From Shimia litoralis (GTDB taxonomy: Bacteria > Pseudomonadota > Alphaproteobacteria > Rhodobacterales > Rhodobacteraceae): a DNA stretch of 64,000 nucleotides. Position numbers and translations under genes: made by a program. The stretch spans positions 1-64,000 of the forward strand of contig NZ_SULI01000001.1 of assembly GCF_005518135.1 (NCBI RefSeq), given 5' to 3'. Below, one piece after another: positions 1-11,511 of the stretch. The notes below the pieces were generated by a model. The model searched no databases. It saw only the letters and a program-made list of their open reading frames with translations, and was not told the DNA's origin. How positions within the stretch are numbered: the stretch's first letter is position 1; every line of letters starts with the position of its first letter.

Positions 1-341
1 TTGTATCCATTCAATCGGGTTGGATACATCTTAGCACGCTGTCCGAATTTGCCGGACCACTTCAGACTTCGGGTTGGGCGCGGTCGACGCTTGTGTTGTT
101 CCGCAAGTCTTACGACAAGGTCGGAGAGATTGAAGACATGGGCAATGGATATGGCGAAATGGTCGATTGGTTCGCGCGCGCAAAATCGGTTGGCCTCAAG
201 TTTCTTCTGCTTGATGAACCGCTGGCGCGCAGGCGTATCCACAGCGAAAGCTTGTCGTTCAAAGCTGATGAAAACCAAAAGGCAGATTTTCTCAAAGCTG
301 CGATAAGGGCGCTGGAAAGAAAAAGACTCCAGTCGAAATGA
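1..341 (+). CDS. Glycosyltransferase family 2 protein, C-terminal end (5' truncated by window edge)
   Basis: The third frame is open from base 3 to the TGA at 339-341, so this is the last ~112 residues of a gene starting left of the window. The visible part has the layout of a GT2 C-terminus: an arginine-lysine turn (LFRKSYDKVG), an acidic and aromatic stretch (GEMVDWFARAK), then LDEPLARRRIHSESLS followed by a charged helix. The MxxxVDWxxRA...RRRIH pattern resembles GT2 enzymes found near RiPP or capsule genes, but the donor-binding half is not visible. The stop overlaps the next start (ATGA at 338-341), so the two genes are translationally coupled. Confidence 0.6.
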   Translation, partial: VSIQSGWIHLSTLSEFAGPLQTSGWARSTLVLFRKSYDKVGEIEDMGNGYGEMVDWFARAKSVGLKFLLLDEPLARRRIHSESLSFKADENQKADFLKAAIRALERKRLQSK

Positions 342-1126
342 AAGCCTATTTGTTTCCGCATCGGCTTTTGGCGCCGGCTGATGCCTATCTCGCGGCGCTT
401 CATCCAAATCACAGGATTGCAAGCAAGGGAATAAGGCGCTGGGCACAGGATATGGATCCAGAAATGATTGGATATCCTGCGCACAAACTTATCAATTTGG
501 CGCAGATCCGTTTTGCTGAACAGCTTGCCGATTTGCCGATTTCAGGTGTGTTCCAAAACATCGCACGGCAACACCGACTTAGATCATACGCGACGTTAAA
601 CAGCCTTGAGGCACTGCTTGCGCAGCCGGACATAAAGACTCTGGCACCTGTGGCGATCGGTGAAACCCGAGAGTGGCTGATGTCGCCCAAGGATCAGCCT
701 CCAAATGTTGACCAGATTGAACTGGCTGTGGCTAAGCCGCATATTTTGGAAACTGTGACGACGGCACAAGCCCTTGGATTTATCTTGGATTGTACCCCAT
801 CTGTTCTAAAGGGCCGCAACGCTTTGGTTGCAAAAATGAGAAACCCACAAGGTGCGCGTTTGCGCCTTGTGGGGACGGGTGCATTGCCCAAAGACACCGC
901 CCCCTCTGCGCGCATGCCAGAGTTGCAGGAAATGTCGCCCAAGGCCTATTGGCGCATGGTTCTTGCCCGAAGGTCCTGCATCCATGCGCGCGGAGATCAG
1001 ATACTGTTTGATCTCAATAATGAGTACTCCCAATCTGGGCGGCATACAGAGTCCGGCGTTCTTCCGGCCCGACTTGGTATCCGTAAGCTTGTGCGCAGGT
1101 ATCTTGGTTGGGATGGCAAGACCTAG
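338..1126 (+). CDS. Protein of unknown function coupled to a glycosyltransferase
   Basis: I do not recognise this 262-residue protein. It has no signal peptide, membrane span or familiar nucleotide-binding motif. The N-terminal half is helical and basic with several histidines. The C-terminus carries HARGDQILFDLNNEYS and ends in a basic amphipathic stretch (LGIRKLVRRYLGWDGKT). Its ATG sits inside the stop overlap of the upstream glycosyltransferase (ATGA), so both probably belong to one locus that continues to the left, perhaps for surface polysaccharide or peptide modification (inference). It converges on the thiamine operon, ending 37 bases before the thiD stop. Confidence 0.55.
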   Translation: MKAYLFPHRLLAPADAYLAALHPNHRIASKGIRRWAQDMDPEMIGYPAHKLINLAQIRFAEQLADLPISGVFQNIARQHRLRSYATLNSLEALLAQPDIKTLAPVAIGETREWLMSPKDQPPNVDQIELAVAKPHILETVTTAQALGFILDCTPSVLKGRNALVAKMRNPQGARLRLVGTGALPKDTAPSARMPELQEMSPKAYWRMVLARRSCIHARGDQILFDLNNEYSQSGRHTESGVLPARLGIRKLVRRYLGWDGKT

Positions 1127-1163
1127 AGTTCCGGGAGAACGGATTGCAGATAGCATCGGCCGC

Positions 1164-1928
1164 CTATGGATTTTGATACGGCGCAACCGCCCCCGCCGAG
1201 TTAGGGTTAACGTCATTTCTTAGCCATGCATTGGTGAAGATTTTTGCCTGTTCACAGGCCTGTGCAGGTCGATGCCCGCGCGCCAAATTGCACGCAATCG
1301 CAGTGGCCAGAGTGCATCCTGTTCCGCGTTTTCCGGACGCCAGTCTCGGGGCGTTGAACCTGAGATGCACAGAGCCGTCGATATAATGGTCTGTTGCGTC
1401 TGCGCCCTGACCATGGCCGCCCTTTATCAACACGGCTCTTGGTCCGGTTGCCAGAACTGCGCGCGCCTGAGCGGTGATGTCACATACGCTCTGTGCAACC
1501 TTCCGACGTGTCAGTATGGCGGCCTCAGGCAGGTTGGGTGTGATAACGTCGATATTCTGCAATAAGCTGTTCGGGAATGGCCCTGACAATAAACGCGCGC
1601 CAGAGCTGGATTTGATCACAGGGTCAAGCACGATGGGAACCGGGCAATCTGTAAGGGCGTGCGCCACTGCAGTCGCGATGTCCTTTGATCCCAGCATACC
1701 GATTTTTATGGCGAGCGGAGGGGCCGTGATAAGCGCGGCCTTGATTTGCTGGACCACAGCTTCGGGGGATAGCAGAGTGGTGTGAACCACCGCCGCATTT
1801 GTTTGAGCTGTCACCGCCGTGACGACAGGTAAAATTTCAAATCCCAGCATGCTGGCGGTGACGGTGTCACGGGTGAGGCCAGCACCGCCACTGCTGTCGG
1901 TTCCCGCGATGATCATGATCTTTGTCAT
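1164..1928 (-). CDS. thiD: Hydroxymethylpyrimidine/phosphomethylpyrimidine kinase
   Basis: ThiD phosphorylates HMP and then HMP-P to HMP-PP, the pyrimidine half of thiamine. The 254-residue protein starts MTKIMIIAGTDSSGGAG, the classic N-terminal substrate loop. It carries the anion-hole motif KRGTGCTLATAIA near the C-terminus and IVLDPVIKSSSGA in the middle, all typical of the ribokinase-like family. The ATG at 1928 overlaps the thiF stop as ATGA; an upstream in-frame ATG at 2024 lies inside thiF and is unlikely. It is the last gene of the thi operon. Confidence 0.93.
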   Translation of the reverse strand: MTKIMIIAGTDSSGGAGLTRDTVTASMLGFEILPVVTAVTAQTNAAVVHTTLLSPEAVVQQIKAALITAPPLAIKIGMLGSKDIATAVAHALTDCPVPIVLDPVIKSSSGARLLSGPFPNSLLQNIDVITPNLPEAAILTRRKVAQSVCDITAQARAVLATGPRAVLIKGGHGQGADATDHYIDGSVHLRFNAPRLASGKRGTGCTLATAIACNLARGHRPAQACEQAKIFTNAWLRNDVNPNSAGAVAPYQNP

Positions 1929-2896
1929 TGGCAGGCCCGTGCCGCGATCAGCGCGATGTTCCGGTGCCCGCGTGCATGCAAGTTTGTCGCCACGCGCCAA
2001 GCGCGCAATCCGGAACTGCAACATAATACAACGCGTTGGTGTTCATGTGTCGGAAGGGTGGATGCGTTTTCTATGGACATCCGTGTCGCGATTGGGATGA
2101 GCATCTGGGGTGCCTCGGATGTGTCGCGTAACTCAATGACGAGATCCCCTGTTTGAACCATGCATTTTGACAAATACGGAAAGGCATAGTCCGGTTCAGG
2201 GCTGTCTGTAAAATTGAACCCACCAAAATGAAGGGTGGCCAGATCGACTGACAGCATCTGACCAAGCGGGGAGGGTGCGCAGTCAAGAAGCACTCGCAGC
2301 GCGAGTTGAGCCTGCAGCGCCCCCAATACGCCCACGGCCGGTCCCAACACGCCCGAACTGGCACATGTTGCGTCAGAATGGGGCGGGTCCGGAAAAACGG
2401 CCCGCAGAGAGGGGGCAGGGCCGCAAAATCCACCTATGTACCCAGACTGGCCCAATATACTTGCGGTTATGAATGGGGTTTTCGACGATAAGCACGCGTC
2501 TGATAAAATGTAGGACACTGCGAAGCTGTCGGCAGAATCAATGACGAGATCTGCGGTTTCAATGAAGTGTGCCGCATTTTTCGGGCCCAAATCTGTGATG
2601 TGGATTTGGATGTCGATGTCTGGGTTCAGAGCCAGCATCGCATCGTGTGCCGCTTCGACTTTGGGGCGGCCGATGTCGGACATCCGATAAAGTGGTTGCC
2701 GGTGGAGATTATGGTTTGCGACATGATCCGGGTCGATTAGGGTGATCTGTCCTACCCCCGACCCAGTGAGATATTGCAAAACCGGACAGCCCAACCCGCC
2801 AGCCCCGACGACCAGAACGCGCGCTTTGGCAAGATGGTTCTGACCTCTGGGGCCGACCTCGGGGAGCATCATTTGACGTGCATACCGGTTCATCAT
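1925..2896 (-). CDS. thiF: ThiF/MoeB-family sulfur-carrier adenylyltransferase with rhodanese-like C-terminus
   Basis: This E1-like enzyme adenylates the C-terminal glycine of ThiS. The 323-residue protein has the nucleotide loop GAGGLG (31-36), the ThiF arginine region (NLHRQ, 63-67) and the GVLGPAVGV helix near 183-191. The two cysteines of the usual CxxC zinc site before FPxPP are replaced by Ser163 and Ala166, and no second CxxC is visible, so this copy is probably zinc-free. The last ~35 residues (LCCSSGLRAWRVA) look like a short rhodanese active-site segment. It overlaps thiE by ATGA and thiD by ATGA. Confidence 0.85.
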   Translation of the reverse strand: MMNRYARQMMLPEVGPRGQNHLAKARVLVVGAGGLGCPVLQYLTGSGVGQITLIDPDHVANHNLHRQPLYRMSDIGRPKVEAAHDAMLALNPDIDIQIHITDLGPKNAAHFIETADLVIDSADSFAVSYILSDACLSSKTPFITASILGQSGYIGGFCGPAPSLRAVFPDPPHSDATCASSGVLGPAVGVLGALQAQLALRVLLDCAPSPLGQMLSVDLATLHFGGFNFTDSPEPDYAFPYLSKCMVQTGDLVIELRDTSEAPQMLIPIATRMSIENASTLPTHEHQRVVLCCSSGLRAWRVATNLHARGHRNIALIAARACQ

Positions 2897-3483
2897 GCGC
2901 AGGCCTTGATCCAGTGTCGCGTCCGTGCCTCTGGGTCCTGTGCTTGCTGAATATCAGTGACCACTGCTGCGCTGTCGGCGCCGGCGGCGAATACGCCCGC
3001 AACCCGCTCTGGCGTGAGGCCACCAATTGCGACCAAAGGTGTGTCACCTGCCATGTTTTTCCAACGCGTCACGCGATCCAACCCCTGTGGTCCCCATTTC
3101 ATCTTTTTCAGCAGGGTCGGGTACACAGGTCCAAGGGCGACATAAGCCGGATCATGTGACAGGGCGCGGTCCAGCTCGGCCTCGTCGTGGGTGGACAGGC
3201 CAACGCGCACCCCCGCCCGGCGCAGCGCGGCAAAGTCGGCCTGATCCATGTCTTCTTGGCCAAGGTGGACAAAGGAACAATTTAGATCCAGCGCGTGCTT
3301 CCAATAATCGTTCACAACCAGTTGGGCCCCTTCGACCGCGCAGAAATCCCGCGCTCGGGCAATCTGGCGGCGCACTTCGGCTTCGGTTTGGTCTTTGATG
3401 CGGAGTTGCACCAACTTTACACCAAGCGGCACCAGCAATTCGATCCGCGAGACATGGCCGGTAATAAGATAAAATCGTTCCAT
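2893..3483 (-). CDS. thiE: Thiamine phosphate synthase
   Basis: ThiE joins HMP-PP and thiazole phosphate to give thiamine phosphate. The 196-residue TIM-barrel protein shows VQLRIKD (24-30), VNDYWKHAL with the phosphate-proximal residues, VGLSTHDEAEL, YVALGPVYPT and the C-terminal phosphate loop VAIGGLTPERV. It is slightly shorter than E. coli ThiE, as is common for alphaproteobacterial copies. The ATG at 3483 shares a base with the thiG stop (TGATG), and its own stop overlaps the thiF start, so it is tightly coupled within the operon. Confidence 0.92.
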   Translation of the reverse strand: MERFYLITGHVSRIELLVPLGVKLVQLRIKDQTEAEVRRQIARARDFCAVEGAQLVVNDYWKHALDLNCSFVHLGQEDMDQADFAALRRAGVRVGLSTHDEAELDRALSHDPAYVALGPVYPTLLKKMKWGPQGLDRVTRWKNMAGDTPLVAIGGLTPERVAGVFAAGADSAAVVTDIQQAQDPEARTRHWIKACA

Positions 3484-4250
3484 CAGCCCAACTCCGCCAA
3501 ACCCAAGTATGGTGTCGACGGGACGGCCATGTCGCGTGGGCCCATAGGATCAGACAAAAATCCGGTACGCCCTGCTATAATGGCCCCAGCCATGGCCTGT
3601 GCCATGCCGACCGGATCGCCTGCCTTGGCGACGGCGGTATTGAGCAACACGGCATCCATGCCCAATTCCATGGCTTTCGCAGCATCTGACGGTGTTCCGA
3701 TTCCGGCATCCACAATCATGGGGGTATTTGGAAAATGGGCGCGCATTGAGCGCAATGCATCCGGATTGCGCAGCCCCTGACCCGACCCAATAGGTGCCCC
3801 CCATGGCATCAATACCTCGCACCCAGCGGCAATCAGGTGTTCACCAACCACCAGATCGTCTGTTGTGTACGGAAAGACCTGAAATCCGTCGGCGGATAGG
3901 ATGCGCGCCGCCTCGACCAAAGCAAACACATCCGGTTGCAAGGTGTCGGCGTGGCCGATCACCTCAAGCTTGATCCAGTTCGTGTCAAATACCTCGCGTG
4001 CCATCTGTGCGGTTGTGATGGCTTCTTGGACCGAATGGCAGCCTGCCGTGTTGGGCAAAATGCGCGCACCGGTTTGCCTCAACCGATCCCAGAAGATGCC
4101 TCCTGACCCATGGGCCGTTTCGCGACGCAGAGACACGGTGATGATCTCGGTGCCGCTGGCGCGGATTGCGGCGCTCAGGATGTCGGGGGATGGATATTGC
4201 GCTGTCCCTAATAGCAGGCGGGACGCAATTTCGGTGTCATAGAGTTTCAT
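3483..4250 (-). CDS. thiG: Thiazole synthase
   Basis: ThiG builds the thiazole ring from dehydroglycine, 1-deoxyxylulose 5-phosphate and sulfur carried on ThiS. The 255-residue protein contains the Schiff-base lysine in WIKLEVIGH (Lys94), the phosphate loops [12 protein letters not shown] and [11 protein letters not shown], and [12 protein letters not shown], all family hallmarks. I chose the ATG at 4250: GGAGG formed by the last codons of thiS precedes it. The longer frame to 4334 runs through thiS. The gene uses glycine via ThiO, encoded two genes upstream. Confidence 0.94.
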   Translation of the reverse strand: MKLYDTEIASRLLLGTAQYPSPDILSAAIRASGTEIITVSLRRETAHGSGGIFWDRLRQTGARILPNTAGCHSVQEAITTAQMAREVFDTNWIKLEVIGHADTLQPDVFALVEAARILSADGFQVFPYTTDDLVVGEHLIAAGCEVLMPWGAPIGSGQGLRNPDALRSMRAHFPNTPMIVDAGIGTPSDAAKAMELGMDAVLLNTAVAKAGDPVGMAQAMAGAIIAGRTGFLSDPMGPRDMAVPSTPYLGLAELG

Positions 4251-4417
4251 CCTATCCTCCTTGCATCGGGGCCAGAACCTCGAGGCGATCCCCTGCCGCG
4301 AGAGATGTGGTCTCGCGGTTTTGTCTGGGAACAAAGCTGCCGTTCAGGGCTGTGGCGATGGCGGGGCTGTCCAAGCCAAGCTCGGTCAGGGCGACGGCTA
4401 GCGTTTGGCCCATGATG

Positions 4418-7206
<2,789 letters not shown>

Positions 7207-7297
7207 TTAAAAAAACACCAGATGAGCGTGGGGAGGATGCGAAGCACACTGTGCCTCTTTTCAGGTCGCAAAAACGAGGGATTCCCGGTGCGACCTT

Positions 7298-7396
7298 AGC
7301 TTCCTACGCCAGTATCAACTGGGTCAGGTTCAAAGGGTCGCGTCGCCGGGCAATTGCCCTGTCAGCCTCTCAGTCCCCTAGGTGGGACTCCCCCGC
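7298..7396 (-). promoter_or_regulatory. TPP riboswitch (THI element) upstream of thiC
   Basis: Read on the minus strand, the stretch holds GGGGAGTCC, then the conserved GACTGAGAGGCTG, then CCCTTTGAACCTGACCCAG and TTGATACTGGCGTAGGAAGC. These are the two arms of the THI box in the right order and spacing. Between it and thiC lie a 7-bp inverted repeat (GGTCGCA/TGCGACC at 7289-7295 and 7264-7270) and a run of seven T's on the minus strand (7209-7215). The output could be termination or blocking of the ribosome site; I could not settle which. Confidence 0.95.
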
Positions 7397-7402
7397 GTGG
7401 GT

Positions 7403-7726
7403 CTTGTATAGGTAAGGATATTCCGGTCGGCAAGTTCAGTTTTTGAGGCATGGCCTGTCGGGCGGTGCACCTGACAACGCAGAATGGCCAGTTCGGTGCA
7501 GAAGGAGGTGATTTGATTCACGGTACCCTTAAAATGCTGAAGTCAACTTGGGGACGTGATCGTTATTGATGTGTGGATTTCATGGATATATGATTTAAAA
7601 TCAATATGTTAGTGTTGATTTGGATGCGGTCTGCATGTTTGCACAGTTGTCCCTCTCGAAATAGCACTATGATCCTTGGATCGCGCTGCTACTGTGCGGG
7701 CGCGAGTAAGAGGAGCAGGAGCTGAG
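7403..7726. other. Intergenic region between the thiC leader and the ABC exporter
   Basis: About 320 bases without a convincing gene. It should hold the promoter of the thi operon and that of the exporter genes. An AT-rich patch (7560-7620) lies about 110-170 bases before the exporter start. A nearly complete anti-Shine-Dalgarno complement, AAGGAGGTGAT (7502-7512), precedes a tiny TTG-started frame (7513-7569, 18 codons). I annotate no gene for it. Confidence 0.5.
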
Positions 7727-8656
7727 ATGTCACCGATTATTGAAATTCGTGATCTGCAAAAAACCTATGCAGGTGGCTTTCAGGCCCTGAAAGGTGTGAC
7801 GTTAGATATCGATGCAGGTGAAATTCTTGCGTTACTCGGACCAAACGGTGCGGGGAAAACAACGCTGATTTCGACAATTTGCGGCATTACCAATCCGAGC
7901 CGGGGCACCGTTGCGGTCGATGGGCATGATGTTGTGCGGTCCTATCGTCAGGCGCGCCAAATGATTGGATTGGTGCCCCAAGAAATTAATTTGGAACCGT
8001 TTACGACCGTCATCGACACCGTGCGGTTTTCACGTGGCTTGTTTGGCAAGCCGCGCGATGACGCCTATTTGGAAAAAATCTTGCGCCAGTTGTCTTTGTG
8101 GGACAAGCGATCTGCGCGCACGATGGAGCTGTCGGGCGGCATGAAGCGCCGCGTGATGATTGCCAAAGCGCTGTCACATGAGCCACGTATTTTGTTTCTG
8201 GACGAACCGACAGCAGGTGTCGACGTCGAGCTTCGCAAAGAAATGTGGGATGTTGTCGCCGAGCTGAAAGCTGGTGGCGTGACCATCATTCTGACCACCC
8301 ATTATATTGAAGAGGCAGAAGCGATTGCCGATCGTGTCGGTGTCATCAATGGTGGCGAGCTATTGCTGGTGGAACCCAAGGCCGATTTGATGCGCCGTAT
8401 GGGGCAAAAACATCTGCAGATCGAATTGCAAGACACCTTGCCCGAAATCCCAGAGAGCTTGAACGCTCATGATCTGGAGCTGGATCCAGAGGGGCATATT
8501 TTGCGATATACTTACGATACGCGCAAAGAACGCACGGGCATCACCGGCTTGCTGACTGATATTGCCGCTGCTGGTTTGGTGTTGCGTGATATTCAAACCC
8601 AAGAAAGCAGTCTTGAAGATATCTTTGTCACTCTGGTGAAGGAGAATGCAGCATGA
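7727..8656 (+). CDS. ABC-2 type exporter, ATP-binding subunit
   Basis: The 309-residue ATPase has Walker [10 protein letters not shown] (38-46), signature LSGGMK (135-140), Walker B ILFLDE (155-160) followed by PTAGVD, and the switch histidine in [10 protein letters not shown]. This is the YadG/CcmA-like type that pairs with a YadH-type permease. The ATG at 7727 has AGGAGC about 11 bases upstream; the longer frame from 7676 lacks a ribosome site. The stop overlaps the permease start (ATGA), so the two form an exporter. The substrate is unknown. Confidence 0.9.
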   Translation: MSPIIEIRDLQKTYAGGFQALKGVTLDIDAGEILALLGPNGAGKTTLISTICGITNPSRGTVAVDGHDVVRSYRQARQMIGLVPQEINLEPFTTVIDTVRFSRGLFGKPRDDAYLEKILRQLSLWDKRSARTMELSGGMKRRVMIAKALSHEPRILFLDEPTAGVDVELRKEMWDVVAELKAGGVTIILTTHYIEEAEAIADRVGVINGGELLLVEPKADLMRRMGQKHLQIELQDTLPEIPESLNAHDLELDPEGHILRYTYDTRKERTGITGLLTDIAAAGLVLRDIQTQESSLEDIFVTLVKENAA

Positions 8657-9414
8657 ATCTTGCCGCGGTAAAAGCAATTTACGTGTCTGAAATGGCACGA
8701 TTCTTTCGAACGCTGGCGCAGAGCTTTCTGTCTCCGGTGATCTCTACGTCATTGTATTTTGTGGTGTTTGGCGCCGCGATCGGCAGCCGAATTGATCAGG
8801 TCGAGGGCGTCGCATATGGTGCGTTTATCGTGCCCGGCCTTGTGATGCTTTCGGTGATGACCCAAGCGATCTCGAACGCGTCCTTTGGCATCTATTTTCC
8901 AAAATTCATTGGCACGATTTACGAGCTTCTTTCTGCGCCAGTGAATTTTCTCGAGATCGTACTTGGATTTGTCGGGGCTGCCGCCACCAAGGCGCTGTTT
9001 ATCGGGGTTGTGATCCTGGGCACGGCCGCCTTGTTTGTGGATCTGCAAATCTTGCATCCGTTCGCAATGATGGCCTTTCTTGTGCTGACCTGCACAAGCT
9101 TTGCGCTGTTTGGGTTTATCATCGGGATTTGGGCGCAAAATTTCGAACAGCTTCAGCTGATACCGCTGTTGGTGGTGACGCCTTTGGTATTTTTAGGCGG
9201 GTCATTTTACTCGATCTCGATGTTGCCGCCTGTGTGGCAGACCATCACCATGTTTAATCCGGTCGTATACCTCATTTCTGGATTCAGGTGGGCCTTTTTC
9301 GGGATTGCCGATGTGCCGGTCGGTCTGAGCTTGTTGGCGATTTCAGGGTTTACCGTCCTGTGTTTGGGGGCCGTTTGGATGATCTTTCGAACCGGATGGC
9401 GTATTCGCAACTAG
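8653..9414 (+). CDS. ABC-2 type exporter, permease subunit
   Basis: The 253-residue membrane protein has about six hydrophobic spans and the ABC-2 membrane domain pattern, including [18 protein letters not shown] before the last spans. That pattern is characteristic of YadH/NodJ-type permeases. It is coupled to the ATPase gene by a 4-base ATGA overlap. The drug or lipid exported cannot be read from sequence. Confidence 0.9.
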   Translation: MNLAAVKAIYVSEMARFFRTLAQSFLSPVISTSLYFVVFGAAIGSRIDQVEGVAYGAFIVPGLVMLSVMTQAISNASFGIYFPKFIGTIYELLSAPVNFLEIVLGFVGAAATKALFIGVVILGTAALFVDLQILHPFAMMAFLVLTCTSFALFGFIIGIWAQNFEQLQLIPLLVVTPLVFLGGSFYSISMLPPVWQTITMFNPVVYLISGFRWAFFGIADVPVGLSLLAISGFTVLCLGAVWMIFRTGWRIRN

Positions 9415-9515
9415 ACCGCGCGTTTGTTGAAAGTGCTGCGCGCCACGTCTGGGAACTCGACTTTTACGTAACGAAACTCGCGCTAGCGTTGCAAAATGAT
9501 GTAAATCTTTGACAA

Positions 9516-9545
9516 GGGGCCGCTTTCCTGCGGCTCCTATCTTGT
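9516..9545 (+). terminator. Possible terminator after the ABC exporter
   Basis: GGGGCCGC (9516-9523) pairs with GCGGCTCC (9530-9537), an 8-bp stem with one G-T pair and a six-base loop. It is followed by the T-rich TATCTTGTTTGT. The U-tract is imperfect, so the call is tentative. Confidence 0.4.
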
Positions 9546-9577
9546 TTGTCTGTACGCACGCTTTTAAATGCCAATAC

Positions 9578-10375
9578 ATGAAACGCTGGATCCCATTTAT
9601 AAAAACCCCTCCGACCGTAGCCGTATTGCGCCTGTCTGGTGCCATCGGAGGAGGCAACCGTGCCGCCCTGAATGATCAAACACTGGCGCCATTGCTGGAA
9701 AAAGCCTTTAAGAAAGGCAAACCCGCAGCCGTTGCACTTCAGATCAATTCGCCGGGCGGAAGTCCGGTTCAATCGTCATTGATTGGGGCACGCATTCGCC
9801 GCCTTGCAGAAGAGCATGATGTTCCCGTGTTGGCCTTTGTCGAAGACATCGCCGCGTCTGGCGGATACTGGTTGGCGGCTTCTGCCGACGAAATATATGC
9901 GGACGAGAGTTCGATTGTTGGATCAATCGGTGTGATTTCGGCCGGATTTGGCGCACATGTCTTTCTGACACGCCAAGGGATTGAACGTCGCGTGCATACC
10001 GCCGGTAAATCCAAATCTATGATGGATCCGTTCCGGCCTGAAAATCCCGCTGACGTTAAACGGTTGCGCGGAATGCTCGAGCAAATTCATGCCAATTTTA
10101 TCAATCACGTCAAAACCCGTCGTGGTCCAAAGCTTCAGAATATACCAGAGATGTTCACAGGCGAAGTCTGGATCGGACGCGAGGCGCAAGAGATTGGCTT
10201 GATTGATGGCATCGGGCATTTGGCGCCGGTGCTAAAGGAAAAATTTGGCAAGGACGTCAAGGTGCGTCGCTATGATGCCAAACGTCCTGTCTGGCAGCGG
10301 TTTGGGGCCAGTGTGGCCCAAGACGCCATTGCCGGTCTAGAAGAGCGTGCAGACTTTGCACGTTTCGGGCTGTGA
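9578..10375 (+). CDS. S49 family peptidase (SppA/SohB-like)
   Basis: The 265-residue protein belongs to the signal-peptide-peptidase family that uses a Ser-Lys dyad. The serine is in IAASGGYWLA (Ser94) and the lysine is one of the two in TAGKSKSMMDPF (Lys144/146). VLRLSGAIGGG and INSPGGSPVQS are the usual oxyanion and crotonase-fold signatures. There is no clear N-terminal membrane anchor, so it may be soluble or peripheral. I chose the ATG at 9578 rather than 9509 because homologues start just before the VAVLRLxG strand. The next gene begins one base after its stop. Confidence 0.88.
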   Translation: MKRWIPFIKTPPTVAVLRLSGAIGGGNRAALNDQTLAPLLEKAFKKGKPAAVALQINSPGGSPVQSSLIGARIRRLAEEHDVPVLAFVEDIAASGGYWLAASADEIYADESSIVGSIGVISAGFGAHVFLTRQGIERRVHTAGKSKSMMDPFRPENPADVKRLRGMLEQIHANFINHVKTRRGPKLQNIPEMFTGEVWIGREAQEIGLIDGIGHLAPVLKEKFGKDVKVRRYDAKRPVWQRFGASVAQDAIAGLEERADFARFGL

Positions 10376-10376
10376 G

Positions 10377-10544
10377 ATGATTTTCAAGATTGTCATACTG
10401 TTCCTTGTCGGGATGGGCGTGCTTGCGATGTTTGGCAAGCTGAATTACCCCGGTAAGGCGCGGTTGCAGTCTGCCAAATGCCCCAAATGCGGGCGCTATA
10501 AGATCGGCAAGGGCCCCTGCGCCTGCCAGAAACACAAGGGATAG
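10377..10544 (+). CDS. Small membrane protein with a zinc-ribbon-like tail
   Basis: A 55-residue protein: one N-terminal transmembrane segment (about 3-19), then a basic tail with four cysteines, CPKC (35-38) and CAC (48-50), spaced like a minimal zinc ribbon. Its ATG begins one base after the S49 peptidase stop, and the antiporter gene begins three bases after its own stop, so the three are probably cotranscribed. Function unknown; a small accessory of the peptidase or antiporter is possible but unproven. Confidence 0.7.
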   Translation: MIFKIVILFLVGMGVLAMFGKLNYPGKARLQSAKCPKCGRYKIGKGPCACQKHKG

Positions 10545-10547
10545 ACG

Positions 10548-11498
10548 ATGGAATGGCTTTGGGCCTCTCTGGGGTTGGTTATCCTACTGCTTGCGGGTGA
10601 TGCGCTGGTGCGCGGCGCTGTGAATTTGGCACTGCGTCTGGGGATTCCGGCGCTGATCGTCAGCCTGACGATTGTCGCTTTTGGGACCTCTGCGCCCGAA
10701 CTGCTGATTTCTATTCAGGCAATCCTCAAGGGGGTTCCGGGATTGGCGCTGGGCAATGTGGTCGGGTCGAATACGGCCAACATCCTTTTGGTGTTGGGGT
10801 TCCCGGCCATGCTGGCGGTGATGCACACGTCAGGGTGTGAATCGCGCAAAAGCTATATTCAAATGATGTTGGCGACGGTGGTGTTTATCATTCTGGCCCA
10901 TCGTGGGGTTTTCGGATTTGGTTCTGGGTTGATCCTGCTGTCGATATTGGCGCTGATTTTGATGGATGCGCTGCGGGATGCACGTGCCCATCGACGTGCA
11001 AACGGCAAATGTGAAGACGAAGAAGAACCCGAAGGTGCCGACCCGAATATGCCGTGGTGGAAGATTATATGCTTTTTGATGCTGGGGCTTATTGGTCTGC
11101 CGTTGGGCGCGGATTTGTTGATCGACAGCGCAGAGGTCATCGCGCGAGAATTTGGGGTCAGCGAAACAGCTATCGGTTTGACGTTGGTTGCACTGGGTAC
11201 GTCATTGCCTGAATTGGCCACGACGACGATGGCGGCCTTGCGCCGTCAAGCGGACGTTGCGCTTGGGAACGTGATCGGTTCGAACATGTTTAACCTGTTG
11301 GCCATCATCGGTATTGCAACATTCGTGGGTCCGATCCCGGTCGAAAGCGCATTTTTACAGGTAGACTTGTGGGTGATGCTTGGGGCGTCTTTGTTGTTGG
11401 TTCCATTTGTGTTTTTCAAGCGCGATATAACCCGTGTTTGGGGGGTAGCCCTGAGCCTGCTGTATGTGGTCTATGTTGTCGGTGTGTTCATCTGGTAA
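10548..11498 (+). CDS. Calcium/sodium antiporter (CaCA family, YrbG-like)
   Basis: The 316-residue integral membrane protein shows the two inverted alpha-repeats of the CaCA exchanger superfamily: GTSAPEL with GNVVGSN in the first half and GTSLPEL with GNVIGSN in the second. A short acidic cytoplasmic loop (CEDEEEPEGADPN) separates the halves, consistent with a cation exchanger. About ten hydrophobic spans are present. Ion specificity (Ca2+ or K+ against Na+) is inferred from the family only. Confidence 0.9.
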   Translation: MEWLWASLGLVILLLAGDALVRGAVNLALRLGIPALIVSLTIVAFGTSAPELLISIQAILKGVPGLALGNVVGSNTANILLVLGFPAMLAVMHTSGCESRKSYIQMMLATVVFIILAHRGVFGFGSGLILLSILALILMDALRDARAHRRANGKCEDEEEPEGADPNMPWWKIICFLMLGLIGLPLGADLLIDSAEVIAREFGVSETAIGLTLVALGTSLPELATTTMAALRRQADVALGNVIGSNMFNLLAIIGIATFVGPIPVESAFLQVDLWVMLGASLLLVPFVFFKRDITRVWGVALSLLYVVYVVGVFIW

Positions 11499-11511
11499 GA
11501 GAGGCCCGCGC

